Assembly: GCA_963989245.1 (NCBI GenBank)
Contig: OZ022339.1
Span: 96,211,832-96,275,831, forward strand
Origin: Nansenia antarctica
Taxonomy: Eukaryota > Chordata > Actinopteri > Argentiniformes > Microstomatidae
Reading direction: 5' to 3'
DNA: 64,000 bases
Position numbers and translations under genes: made by a program. The notes beneath the pieces are model-generated. The model searched no databases. It was not told the DNA's origin and saw only the letters and a program-made list of their open reading frames with translations. Of this stretch, positions 44,476 to 54,219 are shown piece after piece. How positions within the stretch are numbered: position 1 is the first letter of the stretch; each line of letters begins with the position of its first letter.

Positions 44476-45960
44476 CTTTGACTCTTTCACATACAGTATT
44501 CTGTCTGTCTTTCAGTCACTACCTCACACACATAGGCAACATATCACTTAGACACAAATCAAACAAACTCGTAGGTCTCGTAACGTTTAAACAATCTTAA
44601 CCTAGCAAAGAAACTCTCAAAGATATGTATTGATAAAGAACATAGGTCTATTATTAGTAGCTAATGGCCATACATTGTTCCCTAAATTGTGTCACTATGC
44701 TGAGAAGAGGCGTCGGTAGTTTATGAGGAAAATGTTGATGGTTCATAACAGAGATGCTCTATATTGAGAAAGAGCAGTTAGCATTCGTTTATAATTAGTC
44801 ATAAGCAAATTGTGAATATTGTCACAAAACATTAATCCACAAGGGGTTCCTCACACTGCAAAGACTGGCTAAACAAAGTTTAGATATCAGTCGATTCCTG
44901 ACCCCCCCACCAAAGTCATTCAAATACAGTACACTATGATTTGTTTTTTTAATTAAAGTTAACATAACATTAGACTATAAAATGTGTTGGCACAAAACAT
45001 GACTAGCAGGTCGATCAACATGTTTTGTGTATTACTTTCGCAGCAGTTATGTTATGAAGTTATGTTATGAAAGCTACCGTATAGGGCAATATTATCCTTA
45101 ACAAGTAATTAACATTAAAAGTGAATGTGCGTATTGCACCTTTATATCAATTCATATCAGCAAATGGACACATTGTTTATAGCGAAGATAAACAACTTTG
45201 ACATACTTTCAACTAGGAGTGGAGATCCATGAAAATCCATAGTTTACGTTCACATTAACTTGCTACGTATGGGGCGGCAAAATGTCTTGATTGACAAGTC
45301 GGTGACACAATCATAATGCGACAAAAATGATAATGACCAATGGTTGGGACCTGTAGAACCGGATGTAGTTTGGTTGTAAAACAGTAAGTAAACATAGCCC
45401 TTTAATCGTTGGTAAAAACAAAGACAATCATGTGATACATTTTTGCAAAAACACTCAAACCAAGTGTAAATGTCTGGTTACAATTTGTAGTGCTGTTCAA
45501 ATTTGAAATCATCCATCAATTCTTCCTTCAATTCTCGAAGGAAATGACTTATAAATCCCTACTATCTTATGTGTTAATTGTTTGTAAACAGTTTTTGTAA
45601 ACAAACATAGATAGGCTATACAATATGAGTTGTAGGATACTCCTCCGACAGAGAGAGCACTAGAGTGCGAGTGGGCCTAGTCAATTTGCCATTTCAACTA
45701 CGAATTAAAGGTTAAACGTAAGGTTTGAAAATGTATGCAAATGTTCATCATAAAATCTAAATAAAGGTTTTACAGGGGTTTTTTGTAGGGTAGGCTAATG
45801 GCCCCAAACCCATCTCCAAAAGTTGGATTCTGTAATTGTATCTCAACACCCACCACCACCACCACCACCACCCCCACTCCCATTCTCTAAATTAAACTAC
45901 GCCCTTGTTAACATACCCTATTTCGGAAAGGCAACAATTTGCTCACCCAAATACTCCAAA
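44474..45960. other. fyco1 5' flank, no gene seen
   Basis: Non-coding and AT-rich. The 5' UTR exon(s) and promoter of fyco1 should be here on the minus strand, but I found no CpG-rich block or signal that fixes the transcription start. A CCA/CCACC run lies at 45,850-45,875. Confidence 0.4.
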
Positions 45961-45964
45961 TGCC

Positions 45965-46240
45965 CACCCAAAGGTAACTGGAATGACTTATATAGCGCCT
46001 GATTCCAAAGCACTTTACAATGGCCTCTCATTCACCCATTCACACACACACCAATGGCGGCAAGCTACCATGCAAGGCACCAGCCCGCTCATTGGGAGCA
46101 ATTTGGGGTTCAGTGTCTTGCCCAAGGACACCTCAACATATGGCCAGCCAGGGTTCGAACCACCGATCTGCCAACCTTGCAATCATTGGACCTCGGCTCT
46201 GCTTCCTACGCCACAGCCTCCACAGCCGCCCCAGCAAAGG
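45965..46240 (-). mobile_element. SINE/MITE-type repeat, copy 2
   Basis: Reverse-orientation relative of 11,190-11,405, sharing agtgtcttgcccaagga, attgggagcaatttggggtt and acttatatagcgcc. It has an extra tRNA-like part (agggttcgaaccaccgatct). It ends 43 bp before the TIR element at 46,283. Confidence 0.75.
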
Positions 46241-46855
46241 TGACATTCTAGTAACACCTCTGAGTCCGACCCCCAACTACCTGGGGGGTATTCCATCAAC
46301 ATTGTTAATAGTGCAGCAGATTAATGAAATAATCGTTCGCTTGGTGATACAAGCACCAAATTTGGCACACAAGTGCTTTGGGACCTACTCTCTCAGAAAA
46401 GTACGGTTTCCACTTGATAAAACAAAATGGCCACCATTTTTCAAGATGGCCGCCATTCGAAATGGATTCAAACAGCGTTTTTGACTGAATAATCCTATTT
46501 TGATGGCCTATACATTGAAATATATGTTTTTGAGTGTGAGAAATCCAATTCTGCATTTAGAATATCAAAATTATTGAATATTATGGTGATAAAATGGGAA
46601 TTAAACTAAAAACACTCTCTTGGTGTTGTTTCCGGTACGCAAAATACGCATATTGCATTTAAGCAGTGCTACAAATTTATTTTATTTTCTCATTTCAAAA
46701 AGGACACAAAATAACCAGAATGATTGAGCAATTTCCTAAAAGATGCATTAAAGACATTAGTTTCACTTTTGGCTATTGGACCTGTAAGCTACTTGTAGGG
46801 AAGGCCACGTAGAGGCTGTCTTTGTCTCCCCCCCAATTTTTTGTTGTTGTATTTT

Positions 46856-46856
<1 letters not shown>

Positions 46857-46888
<32 letters not shown>
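46857..46888. repeat. (ATT)n microsatellite
   Basis: A short ATT run in the left, non-coding part of the 3.1-kb element. Confidence 0.95.
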
Positions 46889-46998
46889 TTTTTTCATTTA
46901 TACTGTAGTTAGCGGAAACACAGAAAACATGTCCAAGCATAGGCTGCATTGTACAATTCTGAGCAAAACATGGCTGGCAATCATGGCTGTTTCTTCTT

Positions 46999-49011
46999 TT
47001 AGTCCTCACATTCACAGGCACACAACTGGGTACACTTCAGGCCGAATCGATAACATTTGCATCGTCCTCTGCATTCAGTCTTGCAGCCACATTTCGTCAA
47101 CTGCTCACACGTCTGAACAATCGGTGGAAGGGTTGTCCAGACCACTTGCCAGACCTCACCATCTTTTTTCCAGCCCCAGTTGGCAGGGCTTTCAATTTGC
47201 ATTTTGCACACTGTTGCCTGGCCCCATATGCAGGCAGCTTGGAAGGCAGACCGTTTCACATGCTGAACGAGGGATGCGCTTGTCGGTGGAATGGCATCAT
47301 AAGACCTTTGCTTCCGCGCAAATAATTCTAGTCTTGCCTCATCAACCTTGCCTGTAGTGCTCTGCTTGTCATACATGGTGATGACAAACTTCTCAAGGAT
47401 GTTGAGGTCTGCATCTTCTATGATAGGTGGGTACTGACTGAGCTTTTTGAAGACAGGGCTCACTTCAGGGCAAACCTCCCATGCTTGCCATGCCGTTTTT
47501 TTGCCTTTGCCACGAAAAGCTGACACAACATCACAGCCAGTGAAGGCGTGAAAGAACAGCATGCCACTGGATTTCTCTGGGCCAAGAGAAAGCACCATGT
47601 CATGGATAGGCAACCACTTAATGGACTGACCTTGGCCAAATTCTACCCAAAGCCTTACTAAGCCTGCATCCTGAAGAGTCGCAAAAACATTGACTGCAAC
47701 AACAAGAATATCTGTGTCGCATGCCTTGATCAACACAGACTTCATCTGTTGCTTGGCTGCATGAAGAGTATGTATGAAGATTCTGGAGTCAGCTTCCTCA
47801 TGGTTACATGGACTTAAGCCTTCAAGGCTGATGGGCTTGTTTGATAGAGCCTGCTCCCCTTTGGTCACAACTATGACATTGTTGAGACACAGGGTCACTA
47901 TCTTGTCGGCTAGGAACAGGAAGAGCTCAGTCTTGTTGTTGCTGTCTCGCAGGAAGCTTTTCCAGTTGGGTGGCAGTTTGTTTTTGTCTGTCACTCTTCG
48001 TCGACCTCCCATACCTCTGTTTGACCTAGTTTCAGCCTTCAGGCTTGAAGTCCAGTAGACATCAAAAATGATATCTGTTCGCTCATACTTTGATGAGTAG
48101 GTCTGGATTTTTGGAACTACATCCTGGACAGCATATTCCTCAAAGGTCTTTGATGTCGTAGGAGACAATGAATGCACAAGAGAGGAACCATCAATGATAA
48201 TGGCATCACATTCTGGTTGTTTGTCAGGAGGAGAAATGGTAGCTTCCAGAATTTTTGAAAGCTGAGACTTCTGGCCAGAGTGGAGTTTCCCTGTGTCACT
48301 CAGTGCAGCAGGGAAAGGTTGATTCTCATGCTTAAAGAACTCAAGCAGGTCACACTCTCGTGATTGGCACGATATAAAAAGCTGCGAGAACAGACGACAG
48401 TCATCTTTGAGTACCTGCTTCTTCATGTCACTGGAAGCTGCAGCTGCCTCTTGGCGAAAGAAGTCGGCTTTGTTCTTTTTAATGGGCTTATAGAAGGAAC
48501 CCTCATCCCCCAGACCATTGAAAAAGTCTCTGAAGGCAGCTTGACCTTTCTCAAAGTGAGTTCTTACAAGCTCAGCAGCACTGGGATGTGCGATGGTTTT
48601 TGTGTCCAATGTGAGCAGATCTTTGGACTCTTCCTGGAAAGGATTGCCCAGATCCTTCATCACATCAAACAACTTTTGGACCTTGTCAGTGAAGGACTTC
48701 TGAGACTGACTGGTCTGCTCATGATGCCTGACATCTTTGTTTGCTTCTTTGACTTGAGATGCCAACTCATACTGGTTGACTAACTGGCTAACTTCTGGTC
48801 CAGACACCATCCACCGCCTCAATGCAGATGGATCCTCTGTAAGGCCAATGGCACCACCATCACCTTTAACAACTGCATTGGCCTGCTCGTGAGCTTGGTC
48901 AATGGGTAAGCCTGAGAACTCCCTGTGAGTCTTGTGGACCACAAACTTTCCAAGCTGAAATTCATGGAAAACCTGAGGATGAGTTTGCTCCAAAGACGCC
49001 AATTGACACAA
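46999..49011 (-). CDS. XPG/FEN1-like nuclease with CXC cysteine tail, element-encoded
   Basis: An uninterrupted 670-codon frame; the first codon is TTG and the first ATG is codon 68 (48,808-48,810), so the true 5' end is probably missing or in another exon. Residues 20-75 (GKFVVHKTHREFSG, DQAHEQANAVVKGDGGAIG, LTEDPSALRRWM) form a conserved-looking module I link to uncharacterised element proteins of fish and corals. Residues 270-510 follow the FEN1/XPG order: IIIDGS (D274), IIFD (D317) then an RGMGGRRR basic patch, HEEADSR (E405, E406, D408), CDTDILVV (D432, D434), FTGCDVVSAFRGKGKKTAWQA (D494 and a helix-hairpin-helix-like turn). Residues 641-668 hold ten cysteines in a TSO1/tesmin-like CXC pattern (CGCKTECRGRCKCYR). 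Expected activity: metal-dependent 5' or flap nuclease with DNA/zinc-binding tail. This is inference from motifs only. Confidence 0.8.
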   Translation of the reverse strand: MCQLASLEQTHPQVFHEFQLGKFVVHKTHREFSGLPIDQAHEQANAVVKGDGGAIGLTEDPSALRRWMVSGPEVSQLVNQYELASQVKEANKDVRHHEQTSQSQKSFTDKVQKLFDVMKDLGNPFQEESKDLLTLDTKTIAHPSAAELVRTHFEKGQAAFRDFFNGLGDEGSFYKPIKKNKADFFRQEAAAASSDMKKQVLKDDCRLFSQLFISCQSRECDLLEFFKHENQPFPAALSDTGKLHSGQKSQLSKILEATISPPDKQPECDAIIIDGSSLVHSLSPTTSKTFEEYAVQDVVPKIQTYSSKYERTDIIFDVYWTSSLKAETRSNRGMGGRRRVTDKNKLPPNWKSFLRDSNNKTELFLFLADKIVTLCLNNVIVVTKGEQALSNKPISLEGLSPCNHEEADSRIFIHTLHAAKQQMKSVLIKACDTDILVVAVNVFATLQDAGLVRLWVEFGQGQSIKWLPIHDMVLSLGPEKSSGMLFFHAFTGCDVVSAFRGKGKKTAWQAWEVCPEVSPVFKKLSQYPPIIEDADLNILEKFVITMYDKQSTTGKVDEARLELFARKQRSYDAIPPTSASLVQHVKRSAFQAACIWGQATVCKMQIESPANWGWKKDGEVWQVVWTTLPPIVQTCEQLTKCGCKTECRGRCKCYRFGLKCTQLCACECED

Positions 49012-49383
49012 TTGAGTTCCAGTAAGGATACATTCATTTTGATGTTTGGACCATTAACCCATTTCTGTTCATTCAAGTTCTACTCCAAAAAACGTTATTT
49101 TGCATCTGATGAGGCGGCCATCTTGAAAAGTGGCAGCCATCTTGGATTTTCAGCTGGAAACCGTACTTTTCTTAGAAAGTACATCCTGGACATCATTTGT
49201 GCCAAATTTGGTGCTTGTATCACCAAGTGAACGATTCTTATGAAATATTGATTTAATCTGCTGCACTATAAAGGAAAATCCAGGTTTATTTTGATAAATC
49301 TCATTAGATTTATCAAGAAATCCATGCTTATTTCGATAAAGCTCAGTGGATTTTCTTTAGCAACGTTGATGGAATAGCCCCCC

Positions 49384-49968
49384 GGTGAATAAATAATTTG
49401 GCTCTATCTCACTGTATTTTCGGGCACAAAAATAATTGCTAATGCAAATGGTATAAAACTAATTATACTGGGTCTGGCATCAGCCTACCTGTTCCCTGTC
49501 TCATTGAAAACATATACACAGATCTGTCCCAGATTATTTTTGGACAGGAAAGGGAAGTGGCACTAGACCAGTGGAGGCTGAGCAGCACATCATGTCAGTC
49601 AGTCAGACAGACAGAGTCAGACAGTCAGTCAGACAGAGAAGCAATCATAACAACAAATCCAGCACAAAAGGTAATTTTGTATTATTATTGTTTTTACTCA
49701 GATATCCCTTAAAATACAGTAGAATCTGATTGAAGTTGAATACATCATAGGCAAATAAATATATCTTTATTGTTATTATTCAAACATGATTTTAAAAAGA
49801 ATCATTAAGTTATTTGTCCAAGTGCTTACCCGGTTTCCGTTCATTAACAAATGAACTGACAAACAAATAAATAAATAGGCCTAAATAAATAAATATATTG
49901 GTATTTATGAATGACGGGATGTTGTAACTAACTGTCCACATTTAACTTTTTAAGCTTCCAACTTTCCA
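49384..49968. other. xcr1: xcr1 5' flank / probable 5' UTR or intron
   Basis: Non-coding. Contains a GTCA/GACA repeat at 49,594-49,640 and AAAT repeats at 49,866-49,895. Chemokine receptor genes usually have a non-coding first exon, which may lie here; I cannot fix it. Confidence 0.4.
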
Positions 49969-50994
49969 ATGGAGAATGGAACAAACGATAGGCCTACTGA
50001 CTACTATAATTGGGAATATGAAGACGAGGTCTGTGACAAGGACCATGTTGTCAAGTTTGGATCCATTGCAACCCCTGCCTTCTTCTTTGTAGTAACTGCT
50101 CTGAGTCTAGTAGGTAACATCCTGGTTCTGGTAATCCTGGCGATGTATGAAAATCTCAAATCCCTTACTAACATCTTCATCCTCAATCTGGCCATGTCTG
50201 ATTTGGTGTTCACCTTCGGCCTGCCCTTCTGGGCCCTGTACCATATCTGGGGCTGGAGCTTTGGAGTGTTCACATGCAAACTTGTCACCTTTGTCTTCTA
50301 TGCTGGGTTTTACAGTAGCATATTGTTCCTGACCGTTATGACTGTTCATCGATACCTGGGTGTAGTCCACCCCCTTTCCGACTATGGAACACAGAGGGTC
50401 TGCTGTGGGGTCACAACCTCCCTCATCGTTTGGGTGGTTAGTTTTGGAGCAGCAATCCCTGCTCTGATCTTCAGCACTGTCTTACCGAACCCACACGAAG
50501 GAGATACCGGTAACTCATGGCACTGCGAAATCGGGAATCATCAGTGGAAAAAAGTCGGTGCCTATCAACAGAACGTCTTTTTCTTGGCAGCTTTTACAGT
50601 AATGGGTTTCTGCTATACGAGGATATTGGGAACCATTTTTAGGTCAAGGAACATGAGGAACAGAACCGTAAAGCTTATCTTCAGTATCGTGGCAGTGTTT
50701 TTCCTTGGCTGGGCACCATACAACGTAGTGATATTTCTGAGGCTGTTGGCTGACTACTCTCTGTACCCTTTTACTGATTGTGGAGTCAGCACAAGGATTG
50801 ATTATGGGTTCTATGTGTGTCGACTGATCGCTTTCTCACACTGCTGTCTAAACCCTGTCTTCTATGCATTCGTTGGAGTGAAGTTCAGAAATCACTTGAA
50901 GGTAATTCTGCTGAAACTTTTCCAACGACAAAGGCCCACGGATCAACAACAGATCAGAGCGGCTAACGTTCACTCGATGGGATCGATGTATTAG
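49969..50994 (+). CDS. xcr1: XC chemokine receptor 1-like GPCR
   Basis: Intronless 341-residue class A receptor, expected at the leukocyte (dendritic cell) surface and signalling through Gi. The N-terminus has sequon N3GT and a Tyr/acid-rich stretch (DYYNWEYEDE) suited to tyrosine sulfation. C22/C271 and C103/C186 give the two chemokine-receptor disulfides. D78 (TM2) and NPVFY (295-299) are present. The TM3 end reads HRYLGVVHPLS rather than DRY; XCR1 naturally has HRY. Strong XCR1 signatures are ENLKSLTNIFILNLAMSDLVF, FRSRNMRNRTVKLIF and AFSHCCLNPVFYAFVGVKFR. CWxP in TM6 is GWAP. The ATG is the first in frame and gives the family's usual length (human 333). Position beyond fyco1 agrees with XCR1 rather than a CCR. 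Confidence 0.92.
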   Translation: MENGTNDRPTDYYNWEYEDEVCDKDHVVKFGSIATPAFFFVVTALSLVGNILVLVILAMYENLKSLTNIFILNLAMSDLVFTFGLPFWALYHIWGWSFGVFTCKLVTFVFYAGFYSSILFLTVMTVHRYLGVVHPLSDYGTQRVCCGVTTSLIVWVVSFGAAIPALIFSTVLPNPHEGDTGNSWHCEIGNHQWKKVGAYQQNVFFLAAFTVMGFCYTRILGTIFRSRNMRNRTVKLIFSIVAVFFLGWAPYNVVIFLRLLADYSLYPFTDCGVSTRIDYGFYVCRLIAFSHCCLNPVFYAFVGVKFRNHLKVILLKLFQRQRPTDQQQIRAANVHSMGSMY

Positions 50995-51229
50995 CTCTTA
51001 AGGTTTCAGAGCACAACTTTCCATCCAACTGTGGATTTAATATTTTCCTTTAACCAGTTCATTCTCACATAATAGACATGACAAAGACATATGGTTATCC
51101 TTACCATGCAAAACTGACACAATATCAGAGCCATATCATTGGTAAACGGACAGTTCAATTTTATTCATTTATTGTCATTCAATGTCATTTTAGTCATTTA
51201 ATGTGTAAATGTATAAATTAAATGTGTAA

Positions 51230-51550
51230 ACGTGACACGGTCTGGTAATTTCGGCCGCAAGTCGGCAACCAATCAAAATGTTTCCGTTATTTTGAAACAC
51301 GGAAATACATTTCAACGTTAACAACATAAATCACAACACAAACTCGCTAGTCAAGCCAAAATACTGCAATGCAATGGATTCGGTGAGTAATTCCCACTGC
51401 TACCTAGTTAACACTACTTTACATTGTTAGCAGGCTCACAAAACAAGCTGACTAGCGAGTGTGTCATTGATTTTCGACAACGCTGAAAAGTATTTACATT
51501 TTTCGAAGTCAGAACATTAAATCCCGACTTGCGGACCAATTGACCAGATT
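51230..51550. repeat. Dispersed repeat, second copy of 8.74-9.09 kb
   Basis: Same order and orientation as the copy at 8,740. Includes the conserved caatggattcggtgagtaa motif. Confidence 0.8.
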
Positions 51551-51649
51551 GTGTCACAAATGTAATCACATTCAATAATGCAATCAACTCCTATGCAAGG
51601 TGTGTATAGTGCTAGGTAAAGCAGACACTTGCTCTGGAAATCTGATTAG

Positions 51650-51745
51650 CACTCATGGAATGTCTCTTGTCCAATTAAATTACTTGGTCCCTTTATGAGA
51701 TTGAACCCAGTGTGCGCTCCGGCACTCTCAGAGCGAATTTACGAA
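51650..51745. repeat. Dispersed repeat shared with 54.88-54.98 kb
   Basis: cactcatggaatgtctcttg, tccctttatgaga, ttgaacccagtgtgcgctcc and agagcgaatttacgaacgca recur in the same order inside the 54.2-55.2 kb element. Confidence 0.8.
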
Positions 51746-51795
51746 CGCAACCTGAGTGGTTCTATGTGACATAGTACTACTGTTCAATCAGTCCA

Positions 51796-51925
51796 GGGGG
51801 GTATTCCATCAATGTTGGGTGAAAGGGAAATCCAGGCTTATTCTTATAAATCTTGCGAGATTTATAAAAAAAAATAATCCAGGTTTATTTTGATAAATCT
51901 TGTGAGAGCAGACACAATACCCCCT
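51796..51925. mobile_element. Short MITE related to the 3.1-kb FEN element
   Basis: Begins ggggggtattccatcaatgt, identical over 17 bases to the 46,283 terminus. It has the palindromic aaatccaggcttattctt / ataaatct block found in the right arm of that element and ends near caataccccc. About 130 bp, non-coding. Confidence 0.75.
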
Positions 51926-53042
51926 AGCCCATGGCCACCTGTGTTTGTTGTTTTTTGTTTCATTCTGATGAATTATACAAATGTAACAGTTCAATATGAA
52001 ATTGTGTAAAATGTTTAGTTTTTTAAACTACACATGTAGTAGACTTTGTGGTAACCAAGCATGGTTTCTAGGCTGATTTGTTCTATAGCTTGAAAGATGT
52101 GATGAAATGTGCATACAGACTCTAGAGAGGACCCTCAGATCCATAATGCTTGAATACATTGTTAAATTGCTTTTCTACAATATTCACATTGTTGATACTG
52201 AGTAGGCCAACATATTTTAGCTATAGCCTAATGTTCTAATTGCATTTTTGTTTTACTTTTAAAATAAATGTACTTTTGATGTATTTAATCATATCAGAAA
52301 TAGTTTTTTTGTGTTTGTTATATTATGTGGCACCTTGAAATTAAGTGAGCTATCCCTTTAGAAGTGTTCTCCATCTTGACATCCAGCAGAGAGCAGTGCC
52401 GTACCGTATGATGCCGTACCGTCCCGTTCCGGTCTGGTCAATGGAAAAGCGCCACTAGATATAGGATAGGTAGACCAGTGATTATGGCATTTAAATATTG
52501 GAAACCTGATATTAGGTACTATCACTTGAGATAGCCTACCTATACTTTCATTCGAAACACTATTATTGGATAGCAACACACAGTAAGCCTACAAGGAGCT
52601 GGAATTGACACTGTAGTGCATTGTCTAGTCTTGATTGAGCTTTCTTTAAAGTCCTATAGCAGTGCCGGTCTCTCGCTATATTAAAAAAATATATTCAGAA
52701 GCACTTCACTCAACTGGTTCCAGTTTCACAGTATCGAATGGTAACCATAGCACTGCTGGAAGGTAAGTAGGCCTAAGTAAATATGTAAAATGCACTTTAA
52801 ATATAGTTTAATTAATTAAGCAAAGTGTTGTATGTATGTCGACAATTCAGCGTTAAAGACATAGGAGTTATTGTTTAAGTCTATAACCTGGGCTATGATT
52901 GTTAATGATCCTCTAGACCTTTGCGTTTACAGTTAATAAACATGTGAGCAAACGAATTACAGAAAATCTTCAATTGAAATAAATATGTTTTCTTCTTTTG
53001 GCTGTAAAAAAAAAAAGTTTCGATTTGAAATCAAACAATTAC
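51926..53042. other. Intergenic, no gene seen
   Basis: AT-rich, with no splice-compatible coding segment or recognisable element termini. A short tandem taagatg(tg) run starts at 53,043. Confidence 0.5.
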
Positions 53043-53339
53043 TAAGATGTAAGATGTGTAAGATGTAAGATGTAAGATGTGTACCTAATAGGCCTACTCA
53101 AGTAAGATGTGTACCTAATACTCAAAATGAACGGGGCAGTTGGCTTGACAGGTGTTTCTGGTAAATCAGGAGTGTTCCGTCACATAAGTTCTGCATGCAT
53201 AAGAGAGCTGTCAGCGTCTAGTATTAGGCTTTTCATTTTCCTTTGCAGTTTGCTATTGGTGTGTCGACTAGTATCATCCACAGAATTTGTCACCAGCCAA
53301 ACTACAGATACTTCACTGCAAGGAGCAAACCACCTTATC

Positions 53340-53670
53340 CTCAAAAAGTCAGGAACATTTTGAGAAAAAATAATCTGCCCAAGATTCTGACAAAGGCCTC
53401 TGACAAAGAGGCCTTTTATTAAGCCAAGTTACATGAGCGCAGAGAGAAATGAGCAGACCAATAAGCATGAAGCAATAGCCCAAGAGCAAGAAGCAAGCAG
53501 GAAGCCCCCAACGATGGGTGCGACTCATATTTATAGACCTGTCCTTGGTCATGAGGTCACTATTCTTGGGAACCAATCATATTATACAAATCTGTGATTA
53601 CACAAGTTATGGGCCCTGTCCATAGTCAGAATTATTCACTGCGCCACAGATCTTGGCCCATCCCTTACAG
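53340..53670 (-). repeat. Solo LTR-like segment (antisense)
   Basis: On the minus strand a TATA-like ctataaatat (53,527-53,536) is followed about 110 bases later by AATAAA (53,415-53,420) and a tctttgtcagag repeat. That is the spacing of U3/R/U5 in a retroviral-type LTR. A possible TG start (tgtaagggatggg) lies at 53,668. No coding region adjoins it, so this would be a solo LTR. Boundaries are uncertain. Confidence 0.4.
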
Positions 53671-54219
53671 GAAGGAAATGGGCCTTCCTTCCTAGCTTCG
53701 CCACTACTGTAGAGACTTACATTTCTCAGTATAACATGATATAAAACCACTACAGTACAGAAACATCTTGTCTGCTTGAGTGCAAATGCCTCCAAAATAA
53801 TTGGATGGCGCTTCATCTTACAGTAAGACAATGACTCAAAACATACTGCCATAGGAACTAAGGAGTTTTTCAGGGCCAAAAAGTGGAAAATCTTGAAGAT
53901 GTTAATCTTCAGATTTAAATTCAATTGAACATACATTTGATGTCCTAATGATAAGATTTTAGGCAAAAAGATACAGTGATACAGGCCTGGGAAGAGCATC
54001 GCCAGAGAAGATAACCAGCATCTGGTGGGTTCAATGGATTGCAGACTTCAGGCAGTTATTGCATGCAAAGGATTGTCGACCAAATACTAAACAATTTGGA
54101 TATTTGATCAATCTGTCCCATTACTGGCGTGTAGAGCTAAAAGAAGAAAAAATGCTTCACTGTCCCATTACTTACACAGTAATAAACACAAATTCAAGTA
54201 CACTTATATATTCAATTCG

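Larger units (their letters stand above)
46283..49383 (-). mobile_element. 3.1-kb TIR element carrying a FEN1/XPG-CXC gene
   Basis: Left end ggggggtattccatcaac, right end (reverse strand) ggggggctattccatcaac. The inverted similarity continues inward with tagtgcagcagattaa, then cttggtgatacaagcaccaa, atttggcaca and aaaagtacggtttcca, about 170 bp on the left and 270 bp on the right. The right arm has an extra block of about 80 bp that is itself an imperfect palindrome (aaatccaggtttattttgat). I see no clear target-site duplication. The interior encodes one long frame. A 130-bp sequence at 51,796 has the same end and a related palindromic block. Confidence 0.8.

Noticed and set aside
46999..49011. 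Host single-exon gene coding for a FEN1 paralog
   Set aside because: FEN1, EXO1 and XPG differ in order and spacing. The frame is enclosed by long inverted repeats and lacks its own start, so a mobile-element gene fits better; host domestication remains possible.
53109..53363. 84-codon frame with a hydrophobic stretch, possible secreted peptide
   Set aside because: No splice or homology support, it abuts an LTR-like segment, and such a stretch is expected by chance in AT-rich DNA.
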